Origin: Phycisphaerae bacterium
GTDB lineage: Bacteria; Planctomycetota; Phycisphaerae; UBA1845
NCBI GenBank assembly: GCA_029260075.1
Contig: JAJDDY010000042.1
Coordinates: 1-59,093, forward strand
Length of the DNA stretch: 59,093 bases
Direction of reading: 5' to 3'
In this document: positions 43,701 through 52,024 of the stretch, in pieces
Layout of the letters: each line of letters begins with the position of its first letter
Position numbering within the stretch: the stretch's first letter is position 1
The notes under the pieces: generated by a model
Database searches by the model: none
What the model was told of the DNA's origin: nothing
The model's input: only the letters and a program-made list of their open reading frames with translations
Program-made: the position numbers and the translations under genes

Positions 43701-46641
43701 TACGCAAATGACCAACCTGATGACGGACTACCTGCGACGTCTTGGGGCTGCTGCTGGGGACATGGATGCCTTCAGTGTCGACGTGGACGAGCAGACCAAC
43801 TCGTTGGTCGTACTCGCGGACAGCCCCACGGTGTTCTCGTTCTTCGCGGAGAACCTGGCGACGATTGACAATCCCGCGATGAAGTCCAGCCAGCCGGGCA
43901 CGATGATCATCTCTCCCAAGAACGGCACGGCGGCTGAGCTCGCGCAGAACATCAACAGGATTTGGGGTAAGAAATCGAAGGATTCGAAAGAGGAGCCGGT
44001 TTACGCGGAGGCCAACCAAGCCCTCAACACCTTAATCGTACGCGGAACGCAGGCGCAGCTCGATCAGATCCGAACGGAGTTCATCGATCCGCTTGAAGCG
44101 AAGTCGCCGGCCCTGCTTGCTACCGAAGTGGTTCGCCTGGACTACGCCGATCCGGATATGGTGGCTGAGCTGATCAATCGTATTTTTGAAGACAAGATAC
44201 GCGGTTATCAAGCCGTGAACGGTCGCGCCGGTGCTCAGGAATTCACGGTGATTGTTACGCCCGATCGGTCGACCAGTACGCTGTTTGTTCAGGCCGGTGC
44301 CGAGAACATGGCGTTTATCAAGTCACTGGTGGCCGAACGCGACAAGGAGGAAGTTGTCGCCTTCGGGGCGACACGCGTACGCATCTACCCCATCAAGTAC
44401 GCCGACCCCAGCACCGTCGCGACGGTTATCACCAAGTGGTCCGATTCGCGAGGTCAAACGGGTGCTCGGAAGGCGGTTCGGCAGAAGGTGAGCGCTGTGG
44501 CCGAGCGCGTTACGCAGTCGGTGGTGGTGACCGCGAGCGAAGCGGATCATCTGATCATCGCGGAAATACTTAGCGAGTTGGATAGCGATACGGCCATCGC
44601 CGCGACGCAGCGCAAGCGACATGTGCTCAGTATCGATCATGCATCGGCTACGGCGGTCGCGACGCAGTTGACGCAGGTCTTCCGGCAGGTGACCCGACGT
44701 CCCACAGACAAAGGACCGACGTTCGTTGGCGATGCGTCGTCCAACACGATCATTGTCAACCTCACCGACGACGAGTTCACCGAAGTCAGCGTCCTGCTCG
44801 AATCGCTCGACCTTGACCCGGCGGGACGAAATGACCGCGTGACCGAGGTGTATACGGTGCAATATGCTGACGCCAACAGCCTGATGGGCGTAGTGAAGAG
44901 CATCTTCCGTAGCGACGGTCGAACGCAGCGAAGCCCGGCGGAGCAGGTGGAGGCGTCGGTCGACGTCAGCACGCAATCGCTCATCGTCACCGCGTCGACG
45001 AAGAACCACGTGGTGATCGCGGAGGTGATCAAGAAAGCCGACGTGCCCTCGAGCATGGTGTCGGAAACCCACACGATCAAGCTTGCCCACGCTGACGCCG
45101 ACGACGTGACCACCGCGCTACGCGAGGTTTTTCGTGGCCGGGCGCGCGGGCGTCGCGGCGCGCAGCCCGTCCAAATTACGGCCGACCCGGCCACGAACTC
45201 GCTCGTTATTCTTGCGAACGCCACGGAACTTGCTGAGATTGAGTCGGTGCTCCAGTCGTTGGACGTGGAGCCGGAAAACGATCGGCGTAGTCAGATCAAG
45301 ACGTTCCGATTGGTCCACGCTGATCCCGAAAGCGTACAAAACGCCATCACGCAGTTGTTCCGTGGCAGTCGCAACCCGCGCGATCAGGTCGTGGCTGTGC
45401 CGGAGTTCGGGTCCGGATCGGTTGTGGTGTCGGCGTCGTTTCGCAACCTGGAGCGTGTGGGTGAGTTGATCGAGACTCTCGACACAGAGGATAGTCAGCA
45501 ACAAGATGTTCACGTGATCACACTTCGGAACGCAGAGTCCGAGTCCGTCAAGCAAACGCTGGACGAAATTTTCGTTCGCTCGCGCGGTAAGTCCGGCAAG
45601 GGACAGTCGCTTTCCATATCCGCACTTCAAGGATCAAAAGCGATTCTTATTCGCTGTCGTGACGAGGAGTTCACCGAAATTGAGAGCGTGATCGCGCAAA
45701 TCGATCGCGAAGAAACGCTTATCGGCGATGCGGTCCGCGTGGTCTCGCTGCTGTATGGTAGCGCCGACGAAATGCTCGCGGCTATGCAGGAATACCTCCG
45801 CAAACCGGGCGCCGGTGGCGCGCGAGGCGGCAGCGGCGACCTCGTTGGTGGTGTTCGGATCAGCGCGTTGACGCAAAGCAATGCCTTGGTTCTCAGTGGT
45901 TCGCTGGAAGACGTGGACCGCGTGGAGGCCACGCTGAAGCAGTTGGATGCGGCCGGTGAAAAGGGCAGCGTACCTCGGGTTATTAAGCTCGAACACGCTG
46001 AATCGTCTGACGTGGCGCCGGCGTTGATTGAGATGTTCACGAGTCAGCGTGGCGGAACGAGGGGACGCATTCAGCCTGTTATCATTCCGAATGATGCGTC
46101 GAAATCGATTATCGTCCGGGCGAGCGCGACAGACCTTGCCGCAATCGACAGCCTGATCAAGCAACTTGATACTGACGAAATGGACGTAGAGAGTTTTCGT
46201 TTGGTCAGCGTATCCCCCGGCCGCAACGTCACCACCCTTGCCGATCAAGTTGAGTCGAGCATCAATCAAAGCGCACAGGGTCGCTCGGGCGGTTCGCGGG
46301 GTCGCACGGGCGGGAACCGGGGTAGGGCCGGTGGCGGTCGATCGGGGACGTCCTCCTTGGTGGCCATGGCTGATGTTCGCTCAGGAACGATTATTCTCGC
46401 GGGCGCTCCCGGATTGTTTGACGACGCGGAAAAGCTGATCAACACGCTGGACAAACTGGGTCCACAAGGTGGGTTGGCGATGCGTACGATACGAATCCAC
46501 AAGACACGGTCGGAAGACTTGAAACGATTGGTGGACACGTTGCGACGAGACTCGGCGAATTCGACTCGGTCGGGCCGGTCTGGTCGGCGCAGCGGCAATC
46601 GCTCGCAGTCGCGGCGGGGCTCTTCGCGCCGGGGCGGATAA
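37753..46641 (+). CDS. Giant secreted protein of about 30 tandem secretin N-domains, without secretin channel
   Basis: A 2962-residue protein. The ATG at 37753 (or 37756) follows GGGAG and opens a signal peptide (LIAPILVGVVVLALTEQPVVA). A basic linker (about 30-145) precedes an N0-like domain (about 148-230, YSFGFKECTYEMLIGAFARQ). About 30 NolW/N1-like repeats follow, each with a motif like YADAxxV...LxxxF, a loop of Gly/Ser/Arg, then TNSLIV and a terminal LIxxLD. Residues 1340-1366 resemble a second signal peptide (LNRCVLPRAFSLSLSSLLAA), suggesting a gene fusion. A Gln-rich loop lies at about 1504-1566. The last repeat is cut off and ends in an Arg/Ser/Gly tail. No secretin beta-barrel is present. 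The true secretin gene follows 140 bases later. Expected location: periplasm. Confidence 0.85.
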   Translation: MMNRKVCTKSSAPLIAPILVGVVVLALTEQPVVARVESRAPAVQNPGSSGDNKATRDRKRKERMSAGNRKPARATSTKKQAAAEPKSAIGNIGTNPRVSPGRTSTPASRSTGSRPVGNSNRSKASPKDVAGKTIDIPPMDSDVPPEERTYSFGFKECTYEMLIGAFARQTGLGVIGETPPGGKVNFVTTERLSFLEAMSRIRMLLFNFKPHEPYWLRREQTHLEVVRMTDLYRELRPDQMHMSVEAFRLAGLPEEELALLIYTPVSGTIQDLQYVQNFMPDYVRVAPYGTNSVTIFALVRDINRYLEFTKIFGGANKTDPRTLEPIKIEFMLPSEVVEKLNALMDTSSGSAAAPRSRASSGRRSSKEAGALNTLTAPGVVMLPLDEQGVLLVRGMKDKIAEIKRLLPYVDVDTSVDHPTPVTIDIEHAGAAELAETVRAVLAAFNQPGPAGASAPKPKRPSRRIKSAAASMTPVSVGDVTLIVHPFRNALIVIGDDEGVEKVRALIKNFDKPSDDAPLKISLQHVNATQIISTITNMLTEGAKPKGIAKPKLIADPSDDAIWFTGNRFELKRIQDIVAILDVAGQDVVLHIFDTHKQKPSFIVGILTQIERETMDNAKRTQPKPVSKPRRVGQPVQIARFTANDDQKRLYVLCTDEEWTQYLPVIEQLEGAIKDAPTFVRFALKHIDADYAIIQAGMAVTGDGPKGAVHYLPVEGGVLAFGLTPAQVDQVTDLLNAIDVPFEIIKRTFEIRLADPAEIESAILTLVAGEPVSANKRPRSAVPGKGGPASMPTPEVTVFRIGDRLIVHAVPEKMEEVTMLIAELDQNDGETELRVYDGFAPGTDVDDLVSSLLMGLDGGSPKKQRKVKSGKSGVRSNTPAGPRFIPQPLLGRIVVIADPSEFPKIEELLEVLRGAAAPEPFITNFIELEHAGPEELVALIAPLLEVKIKELLDTGKLKASVNSSSTKGARRPKGTGAVTNEHFHIDSDVRNNRLVISAPQILVDEVKLLVRQFDHAGHAEGVFETVTLSNSKPDEMVRAIQEMMGASTRRAPRASKKSGAPTEAFDSSKLTVVQAPGGQAVIVHGPKLAVEKTIKWIKQLDGLTNSSREIKVYEIQSADITRLAEMILNVVDVPDKKGAKAPRRRRAPAAESEFEDVFNPVKNWTGQDLYIQADLIASTMIVAAPPSKIPEIDAIVKQFDDPEEAQAVMSATNVPTFVYEMKHRDAFDGQYDLDMALATMWNPPNELPTVTSFGKMLVVKYPYEDRFPEIKEMIEKYVDLVPDGDDETIRRTFQPPPGLTAQQAALWLQMKHPELDIEIRNLVTEEPEDYGIEELMPPSKRGLNRCVLPRAFSLSLSSLLAATVGQGESDADGFGTSDAPKTKDRDKKPDALQRATQAIQSAGGSKRSEAAKPKDAKGKDDARNDKDRSHSMIPSGAKLRVGYDSEKGVFVIEGPAGVVDNVGDWMDELKEEIKDMPVPPDIRHFRVRYIDVYSAAEILEEMFNATRQQLRNAQQQARLQQQQAQAQARAKQQQARAAQQNKGQQPGQVQRPGQQPTPAATAQPPQATIRIYPNPRDRSLIVRADASQFPAVKKLLAVIDQPQPIDSEFRVFKIKKLNAGEVEELLKGMLGLDAKRPSRSSSARSQAGGRATGSRPSAGDAGYLPRTIMQEMVNGAGVLGVDAKDIKLTSNEQTNTIIAMAPKEALDFIGDLITRLESENIPDRITKFYQLEHADVETVTEYLEARFGDGRTTSGKRTKTTPSGGSLNTPTFIPFLPLQKITVLATDEQIEEIDGIIERLDVASDRETWVSVALSHADPSAVAGVLAQMFSGSSAVGKPRGPRGSGATEGPKFIGQEGGRIVLFRAEKNLHGQINDAIERLESDAAVSQELHIITVKYAKPSKMAEAIQGALAQGGRTVRGRTTTGKSQLTVTPDDSAGLLFVRSDAKNFEEVQSLIDKLDRPTPIGVQFKIFPLKYANARQVYTQMTNLMTDYLRRLGAAAGDMDAFSVDVDEQTNSLVVLADSPTVFSFFAENLATIDNPAMKSSQPGTMIISPKNGTAAELAQNINRIWGKKSKDSKEEPVYAEANQALNTLIVRGTQAQLDQIRTEFIDPLEAKSPALLATEVVRLDYADPDMVAELINRIFEDKIRGYQAVNGRAGAQEFTVIVTPDRSTSTLFVQAGAENMAFIKSLVAERDKEEVVAFGATRVRIYPIKYADPSTVATVITKWSDSRGQTGARKAVRQKVSAVAERVTQSVVVTASEADHLIIAEILSELDSDTAIAATQRKRHVLSIDHASATAVATQLTQVFRQVTRRPTDKGPTFVGDASSNTIIVNLTDDEFTEVSVLLESLDLDPAGRNDRVTEVYTVQYADANSLMGVVKSIFRSDGRTQRSPAEQVEASVDVSTQSLIVTASTKNHVVIAEVIKKADVPSSMVSETHTIKLAHADADDVTTALREVFRGRARGRRGAQPVQITADPATNSLVILANATELAEIESVLQSLDVEPENDRRSQIKTFRLVHADPESVQNAITQLFRGSRNPRDQVVAVPEFGSGSVVVSASFRNLERVGELIETLDTEDSQQQDVHVITLRNAESESVKQTLDEIFVRSRGKSGKGQSLSISALQGSKAILIRCRDEEFTEIESVIAQIDREETLIGDAVRVVSLLYGSADEMLAAMQEYLRKPGAGGARGGSGDLVGGVRISALTQSNALVLSGSLEDVDRVEATLKQLDAAGEKGSVPRVIKLEHAESSDVAPALIEMFTSQRGGTRGRIQPVIIPNDASKSIIVRASATDLAAIDSLIKQLDTDEMDVESFRLVSVSPGRNVTTLADQVESSINQSAQGRSGGSRGRTGGNRGRAGGGRSGTSSLVAMADVRSGTIILAGAPGLFDDAEKLINTLDKLGPQGGLAMRTIRIHKTRSEDLKRLVDTLRRDSANSTRSGRSGRRSGNRSQSRRGSSRRGG

Positions 46642-46781
46642 ATGAGAATTTGGTGGACGTAGGGATCAAGGAAGCGGTATAAACTTAGGCGGCGCCTCAT
46701 CGATGGATCGAGCGGGCGCCGCGAACAGAGCAGCAAAGTGCCGCCGGACGACGGATGCGTTCCGGTTTGGAAAGGGCGAAG

Positions 46782-49700
46782 ATGATGGATAAATGCGACG
46801 TGGGTGCCACGGTCGGTAGGAACCGAACGGTGCGTTGGGTCTTGTTCGGTATGCTGGTGCTTGGTGTGGGCTTCGGCGGTCGACCGGCGACGGCTCAGTC
46901 GGCGCCGAAACCCCAAGCGAACGCCGCCAATCCAGCGACAGCGAGACCGAAGGATCGCGTCGACAAGCTGCTTGAATCTGTCGACACCAGCGCATTCTCC
47001 GGCGCCGAGTTGGACATGGAGATCGTTGGTGACCAGGTCATTTTGCGCGGTAACGAATCCGATCTGGACATGATCGAACTGCTCATCGCCCTTCTTGAGG
47101 ACAGCGTTGAAGCCAAGGTGATGGAAATCGTTCGCGTTACGGAAAAGGACGCGAAGGATATCGCATCGACGATGGAACCCGCGATGCAGAACCTGCTGCT
47201 CAAACCGAACCAGCGCGAAGAGCTTCGCCCTACGATCACCGCCCTCTCGTCGACAATCCTGCTCGTCTCCGCGTTGCCGGATCAGATTGAGTTCATTATT
47301 GAGGCGATCCACCAAGTCGACGAGGCCAAAGAGGCGCTTCCGGTCGTGGGGCAACTTGTGTTTCTCATCAAGAACCGCCGTGCTACGGACGTCGCCGAGC
47401 AATTGACTGATATTGTCAAGAAGATGCAGGAGAGGCAGGGGCAGTCGGGGGCGAAGTATGAAATCCAGATCATCGCGAACGATGCGAACAATAGTGTCAT
47501 GGTGCTCGCGCCGGAATCAGAACGTGCCAAGATCAAGGCACTGATCGACGAAATCGACGTCGAACCGGTCAAGGGTTGGGGCGAGATCAAGCTGACCCTC
47601 TTCCCCCTCCAGCACTCGAAGGCCTCGGAAATGGCCGACGTGATCAGTGACCTGCTCCAATCGGATGCCGGTCGCGAGTCGGCCGAAGAATTCATTCGCC
47701 GACTGCAAATTAGCAAGGTCTTGCCCAACAAAGAGATCATCGACCTTCCGCCCATCGACCTTCAAAAACCCACGCGCATCATTGCCGACGTCGGTACGAA
47801 CAGTCTGATCGTGGCCACGGTGGCGGAAAACGTCGGCCCGCTCGGCGAGCTCATCCGCATGATGGACGATGTGCCTATGGCTGAAGAGGTCAAGGTCAAG
47901 TTCTTCCCACTGCGCTACGCCGACGCCGAGACCATGGCGCAGACGCTGAACGACATGGTGTCCGGCGGCGGCGAGTTGACGCAGGATCCAGACGGTAGCG
48001 GCGACGGCGCCGTGCCGGTCGGTGAGTTCGGTCGCGCGCTCGTGTATAACGTTGGCATCTACACCGACGTTCGCACCAACACGCTTGTGGTGACCGGGCG
48101 GGAAGATCATTTGCATCTGGTTGAAACGGCCATCGGGCAGCTCGATCGACCGGGCGTCGCCCTGAAATATCCGCTGAGGTTTATCAAGTTGGCACGGACG
48201 GACGCGACGAGCGTCGGTGACGTCATAACCGAGGTGTTCGACCGGCGGATGGAGGCGTTGCAGGCGACCGAGACGGGCAAGATCGCGCCGGAACGCGAAC
48301 GCGTCTTCGTCAGCGTCGACACGCGAAGCAACTCGCTGATCGTATCGTGCTCCGAAGAAAACTTCGCGGAGATCACGGGCATTGTGCGACAGCTCGACGT
48401 CAAGCCGGTGCGGCTTTTCGATCGTATGCGGGTCGTTCCCTGTGGACGCCTCGCTGCGGTCGAGGTTAAGACGAAAATCGACGAAATCTGGTCGGGCAAC
48501 GTGCGCAGTGATGACAACGGCGAACTATACCTGCCGATCGTCGTGGTGGACGAGCGCAGCAACTCGCTGATCGTCGCCTCAAGCGTCGAAGATCACGAGC
48601 AAATCGTTAAGCTTCTCGAAGTGCTCGAAACGCAACCGTTGATCGACGACATGCGCATCTTCAATCTCAAATATGCCGACACGCAATTGCTGGCGACCAT
48701 GTTGACCCAATTGTTCGACGGCTTGGCCGGCGGTTCGACGGCTTTTGTGTCGCCGACCATCCTGGCTGATCCGCGCAGCAACGCCCTGATCGCCGCCGGA
48801 TCGCGCGACGCCATCGAACGAATGGCTGACTTGGTCACGCGGCTCGACGTCGAAGCCGGTCCGCTGACCACGGTCTTCAAGGTCTATCCGCTTGACTATG
48901 CTTCCGCCGCTCAACTGGCTGCGCGGGTTCAAGAGCTGTTTGATGCTCGCGCCGAGGGGCAGGAGCTTGCCGGTTCGCCCGTGGTCATCTTGCCGGACGA
49001 AGTATCGAACAGTCTCGTGTGTGCGGCGACGCGGGATGATCACCTGATTATCGTGGACCTGCTCAAGTTGCTGGACAAACCGTCAAGTTTGGCGAGGCAA
49101 TTCAGCATCTTTCCGCTGAAGACAGCCCGGGCGACGACCGTAGCGGATTCACTCGAATCATTGTTTACCGGTACCGCGGACTCCGGGAGTCGTCTCGACG
49201 CGATCGCGACGGCGACGGACGAACGCACCAATTCGATCATCGTCTGGGCGTCGCCAACGCAAATGGTCAACATCAGCGAGGTGATCGAGCGGCTGGACAC
49301 GTCGCGACCGGCTGTCGAAAAGATGGTCCGTGTCATACAGCTCAAACAAGCGCTGGCTGAAGACTTCGCCGACCTGTTCCGCCGTGCGGTGGTGGGCGAG
49401 GATGCGGGCACTGACACTGAACAGGCCGAGATTCTTGCGTATGCGTTCCACAACGCCGACGGATCGCACAAGGTCCGCAAGTTGCTGCGGCAGGACATTG
49501 TGATCGAGCCCGATCCGCGCACGAATTCACTCATCGTCAAAGCCCCCGTTGACAGTATGGACTTGCTCGAAGCCATAGTGAAAGACTTCGACGCGATTCG
49601 CCCGATTCGGTCGGAGCTACGTTTGTTCCCACTGGTCAACAGCGACGCCGAAGCCATGGCTGATCAACTCACGGATTTGTTTCAAGCGGACTCCGCCGGT

Positions 49701-51200
49701 GACGGTGAGTCAGGTAACAACCTGATTTTCGGGCGGACGATTGGTGAGTTCGACGTGGCTAGCGTAGGGCAGGAACTCAGATTTACGGCCGACCCAAGAA
49801 CTAACACGCTTATCGCCGCCGGCGCCGAAGTAGACCTGCGCATGGTGGAGGAACTGATTCAATATCTCGATTCGCAATTGGCTGAGGATCGCGTGACGGA
49901 AGTCTACGCAGCCAACTACCTGGACGCATCGGATATCGCCAGCGCCGTCCAAAGTTTTAACCAACAAGAGCAGGACGTCCTTGGGGAAATTACGGATGCG
50001 CAAGCGAACATGCGGCGCATGGAGCGACAGATTTCCGTCGAGAGTGTCGGCGCCGAAGCAGAGGGCAGCAGTCGATTGATCGTCGGTACGAGTCGTCAGA
50101 AGTACCAAGACACGATGAACATGATTCATGAACTGGATCGACCCGAGCCCCAGGTCCGCATCTCCATGCTGATCGCTGAGGTTTCTCTGACGGACAACCT
50201 CGAACTTGGGATCGAGTTCGCCGGGCAGGAGTTGGACTTTACGCGCAACGCCGCAGTCGGTCCAAATGGCGTGATCAACGGATCGGAATTTGACTTTGTG
50301 GGCGGGATCAACCTTGGCGTCCCAAGGTCACCGCTTGGCTTCAACTTCACCGTGACCGGCGAGGACTTCAGCTTCATCTTGCATGCACTGCAATCAGAGA
50401 GTCGGTTGGAGGTGCTGTCCAGTCCGACGCTGGTCGTTCGCAACGGCGACGAGGGTAAGATGACGATCGCCGATCAGGTGCCGTTCGTCGAGAGTTCGCA
50501 GATTAACGATACCGGATCGACCAACTCCGTGGTGGGCCGTGAAGATGTGGGTATTGTGTTGACGGCCACGCCTCGTGTCAGCCCGGATGGTTACGTGACC
50601 ATTGAATTGGTGCAAGAGATTTCGAGCTTCGCGGGTGAGAACCTGCAACTCACCGAAGGGGTTTCGTCTCCGATTTTCTCCACGCGTGAGTTGCAGACCA
50701 ACGTGACGATTCGCGACGGCGAAACCGTGGTAATCGGTGGATTGATCACTACGCGAAAATCCACGGGTGAGACCGGCGTACCCATATTGAGCAAGCTGCC
50801 GCTCATTGGACGCCTGTTCCGTACGACGAATTCCTCGGAGCAGAAAACGGAATTGCTGATCGTCATGACCGTTGACGTATTGCGTACGGACGAGGACACC
50901 CGTCAGATGTCCGTTCAGCAGCGTGACAAGGGTGTCCTTACCGACTCGATCCTTCAGAGCCCGCTCATGGAAGGTCTTCGCATTCTTCCGGACGAGAAGC
51001 TGCTCGGACCCAAAGCGCGGGCCGGAGATTCGGATGGAAAGACGCCTTCTCCGCGAGGACCGGAAAAGCGCGAGCTATATGGTCCCACGCCCAAGACCTA
51101 CGGTCCGCCCATTCGTCGAAGCAAAGCCACCGCAACGGCTGAGCTCCCCGTGTACGGACCGCAAATTGTCCGCAATACGACCGCTGACGAATCGAATTGA
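46782..51200 (+). CDS. gspD: Oversized type II secretion secretin GspD with about 12 N-domains
   Basis: A 1472-residue outer-membrane channel protein. The signal peptide (about residues 15-45) ends near RPATAQS. Residues 70-1118 carry about 12 N-domains, each closing with patterns such as DPRTNSLIV and LLEVLE; ordinary GspD has N0 and three N1-N3 domains. From about 1119 to 1385 is a full secretin domain, with LEVLSSPTLVVRNG and the hallmark VPILSKLPLIGRLFR near its end. The last 85 residues are polar. AAAGGG precedes the ATG pair at 46782/46785. No GspS-binding domain is recognisable by eye. It lies in the cluster after the giant N-domain protein, which probably arose by repeated duplication of the same module. 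Confidence 0.92.
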   Translation: MMDKCDVGATVGRNRTVRWVLFGMLVLGVGFGGRPATAQSAPKPQANAANPATARPKDRVDKLLESVDTSAFSGAELDMEIVGDQVILRGNESDLDMIELLIALLEDSVEAKVMEIVRVTEKDAKDIASTMEPAMQNLLLKPNQREELRPTITALSSTILLVSALPDQIEFIIEAIHQVDEAKEALPVVGQLVFLIKNRRATDVAEQLTDIVKKMQERQGQSGAKYEIQIIANDANNSVMVLAPESERAKIKALIDEIDVEPVKGWGEIKLTLFPLQHSKASEMADVISDLLQSDAGRESAEEFIRRLQISKVLPNKEIIDLPPIDLQKPTRIIADVGTNSLIVATVAENVGPLGELIRMMDDVPMAEEVKVKFFPLRYADAETMAQTLNDMVSGGGELTQDPDGSGDGAVPVGEFGRALVYNVGIYTDVRTNTLVVTGREDHLHLVETAIGQLDRPGVALKYPLRFIKLARTDATSVGDVITEVFDRRMEALQATETGKIAPERERVFVSVDTRSNSLIVSCSEENFAEITGIVRQLDVKPVRLFDRMRVVPCGRLAAVEVKTKIDEIWSGNVRSDDNGELYLPIVVVDERSNSLIVASSVEDHEQIVKLLEVLETQPLIDDMRIFNLKYADTQLLATMLTQLFDGLAGGSTAFVSPTILADPRSNALIAAGSRDAIERMADLVTRLDVEAGPLTTVFKVYPLDYASAAQLAARVQELFDARAEGQELAGSPVVILPDEVSNSLVCAATRDDHLIIVDLLKLLDKPSSLARQFSIFPLKTARATTVADSLESLFTGTADSGSRLDAIATATDERTNSIIVWASPTQMVNISEVIERLDTSRPAVEKMVRVIQLKQALAEDFADLFRRAVVGEDAGTDTEQAEILAYAFHNADGSHKVRKLLRQDIVIEPDPRTNSLIVKAPVDSMDLLEAIVKDFDAIRPIRSELRLFPLVNSDAEAMADQLTDLFQADSAGDGESGNNLIFGRTIGEFDVASVGQELRFTADPRTNTLIAAGAEVDLRMVEELIQYLDSQLAEDRVTEVYAANYLDASDIASAVQSFNQQEQDVLGEITDAQANMRRMERQISVESVGAEAEGSSRLIVGTSRQKYQDTMNMIHELDRPEPQVRISMLIAEVSLTDNLELGIEFAGQELDFTRNAAVGPNGVINGSEFDFVGGINLGVPRSPLGFNFTVTGEDFSFILHALQSESRLEVLSSPTLVVRNGDEGKMTIADQVPFVESSQINDTGSTNSVVGREDVGIVLTATPRVSPDGYVTIELVQEISSFAGENLQLTEGVSSPIFSTRELQTNVTIRDGETVVIGGLITTRKSTGETGVPILSKLPLIGRLFRTTNSSEQKTELLIVMTVDVLRTDEDTRQMSVQQRDKGVLTDSILQSPLMEGLRILPDEKLLGPKARAGDSDGKTPSPRGPEKRELYGPTPKTYGPPIRRSKATATAELPVYGPQIVRNTTADESN

Positions 51201-51224
51201 TCGGTCGTGTTTCGAGAGACTGCC

Positions 51225-51863
51225 ATGATGCTTAGCTTTCGTACGAACCGGCTTTCGTTCAAGCGTTCGCGCGGACGGAAGTGTGCGGCACGCCGCCTTT
51301 GCGTATGCGGTACGGTGCGTCTGCAAGGCGTGGCGTTTCTTGGGCTTGCTGTCCTGCTGAGTGGTTGTCAGTCCGGCGCCGGCGGCAACGGCGCTGGGGG
51401 ATTTTCGAGCTCGTCTGCGAGCAAGACGCACCGACCGTCGCGCTGGGGTAAGCGTGAGTCTCCCATCCGGCGGGTCGCGTGCGTTTACGACCTCAAGCCC
51501 TGGCTCAATCTTGACCGCGCCGGAGACCGTGACCCCGAAGGACTCACCTACCGACTCTATCTAGATCCCGGTAGCGGAAAAGGTGAATACCGTGACGGCA
51601 TGTTCCACGTTGAGATGTACCGTCTTGACCGCTCGGGAGGCGGCGTCGAGCGTACGCTGGTGAGCGATTGGCATTACCCGACCAGCCAATCGACACGTTT
51701 TCGATCGAAGTTGTTCGGCGATGGTTACGTGTTGAAACTGCGGTGGGCGACCAAGGATATCGCCGGCGATGAGATCGACGTCGTCACCCGGTTTGAAGCC
51801 ACCAACGGAAACGTCGTTGGCGCCGGAACCAAACGATTGGTGGTGCCGAAGTATTCGTCGTGA
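51225..51863 (+). CDS. Lipoprotein following gspD, candidate pilotin or accessory factor
   Basis: A 212-residue protein starting 24 bases after the gspD stop (ATG 51225; GTG 51207 is also open). A basic N-terminus of about 30 residues leads to the hydrophobic VAFLGLAVLLSGC lipobox. The mature part begins with a Gly/Ser linker and then a beta-rich domain (WLNLDRAGDRDPEGLTYRLY to the C-terminus). Close coupling to gspD suggests a lipoprotein that helps secretin targeting or assembly; no pilotin family is recognised, so this is inferred from position alone. Confidence 0.75.
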   Translation: MMLSFRTNRLSFKRSRGRKCAARRLCVCGTVRLQGVAFLGLAVLLSGCQSGAGGNGAGGFSSSSASKTHRPSRWGKRESPIRRVACVYDLKPWLNLDRAGDRDPEGLTYRLYLDPGSGKGEYRDGMFHVEMYRLDRSGGGVERTLVSDWHYPTSQSTRFRSKLFGDGYVLKLRWATKDIAGDEIDVVTRFEATNGNVVGAGTKRLVVPKYSS

Positions 51864-52024
51864 CCGACTGGGTGGTTCGCCAGCCCGCAGGTGATCGTCT
51901 GATGAGACCTCCCGTCGATGAAATGTGAAGTCGATCGGGGAGGGTGAGGAGTCTTACTGCGGCGTTTTGGGTGGCCATGCGTGTCTTTTCTCGACCGCGT
52001 ATGCTGCTCGGTTCGATCTTGGAA

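Noticed and set aside
51888-51950. Imperfect inverted repeat CCTCCCGTCGAT/CGATCGGGGAGG as terminator of the secretion cluster
   Set aside because: The pairing is interrupted and no T-run follows, so termination is not supported.
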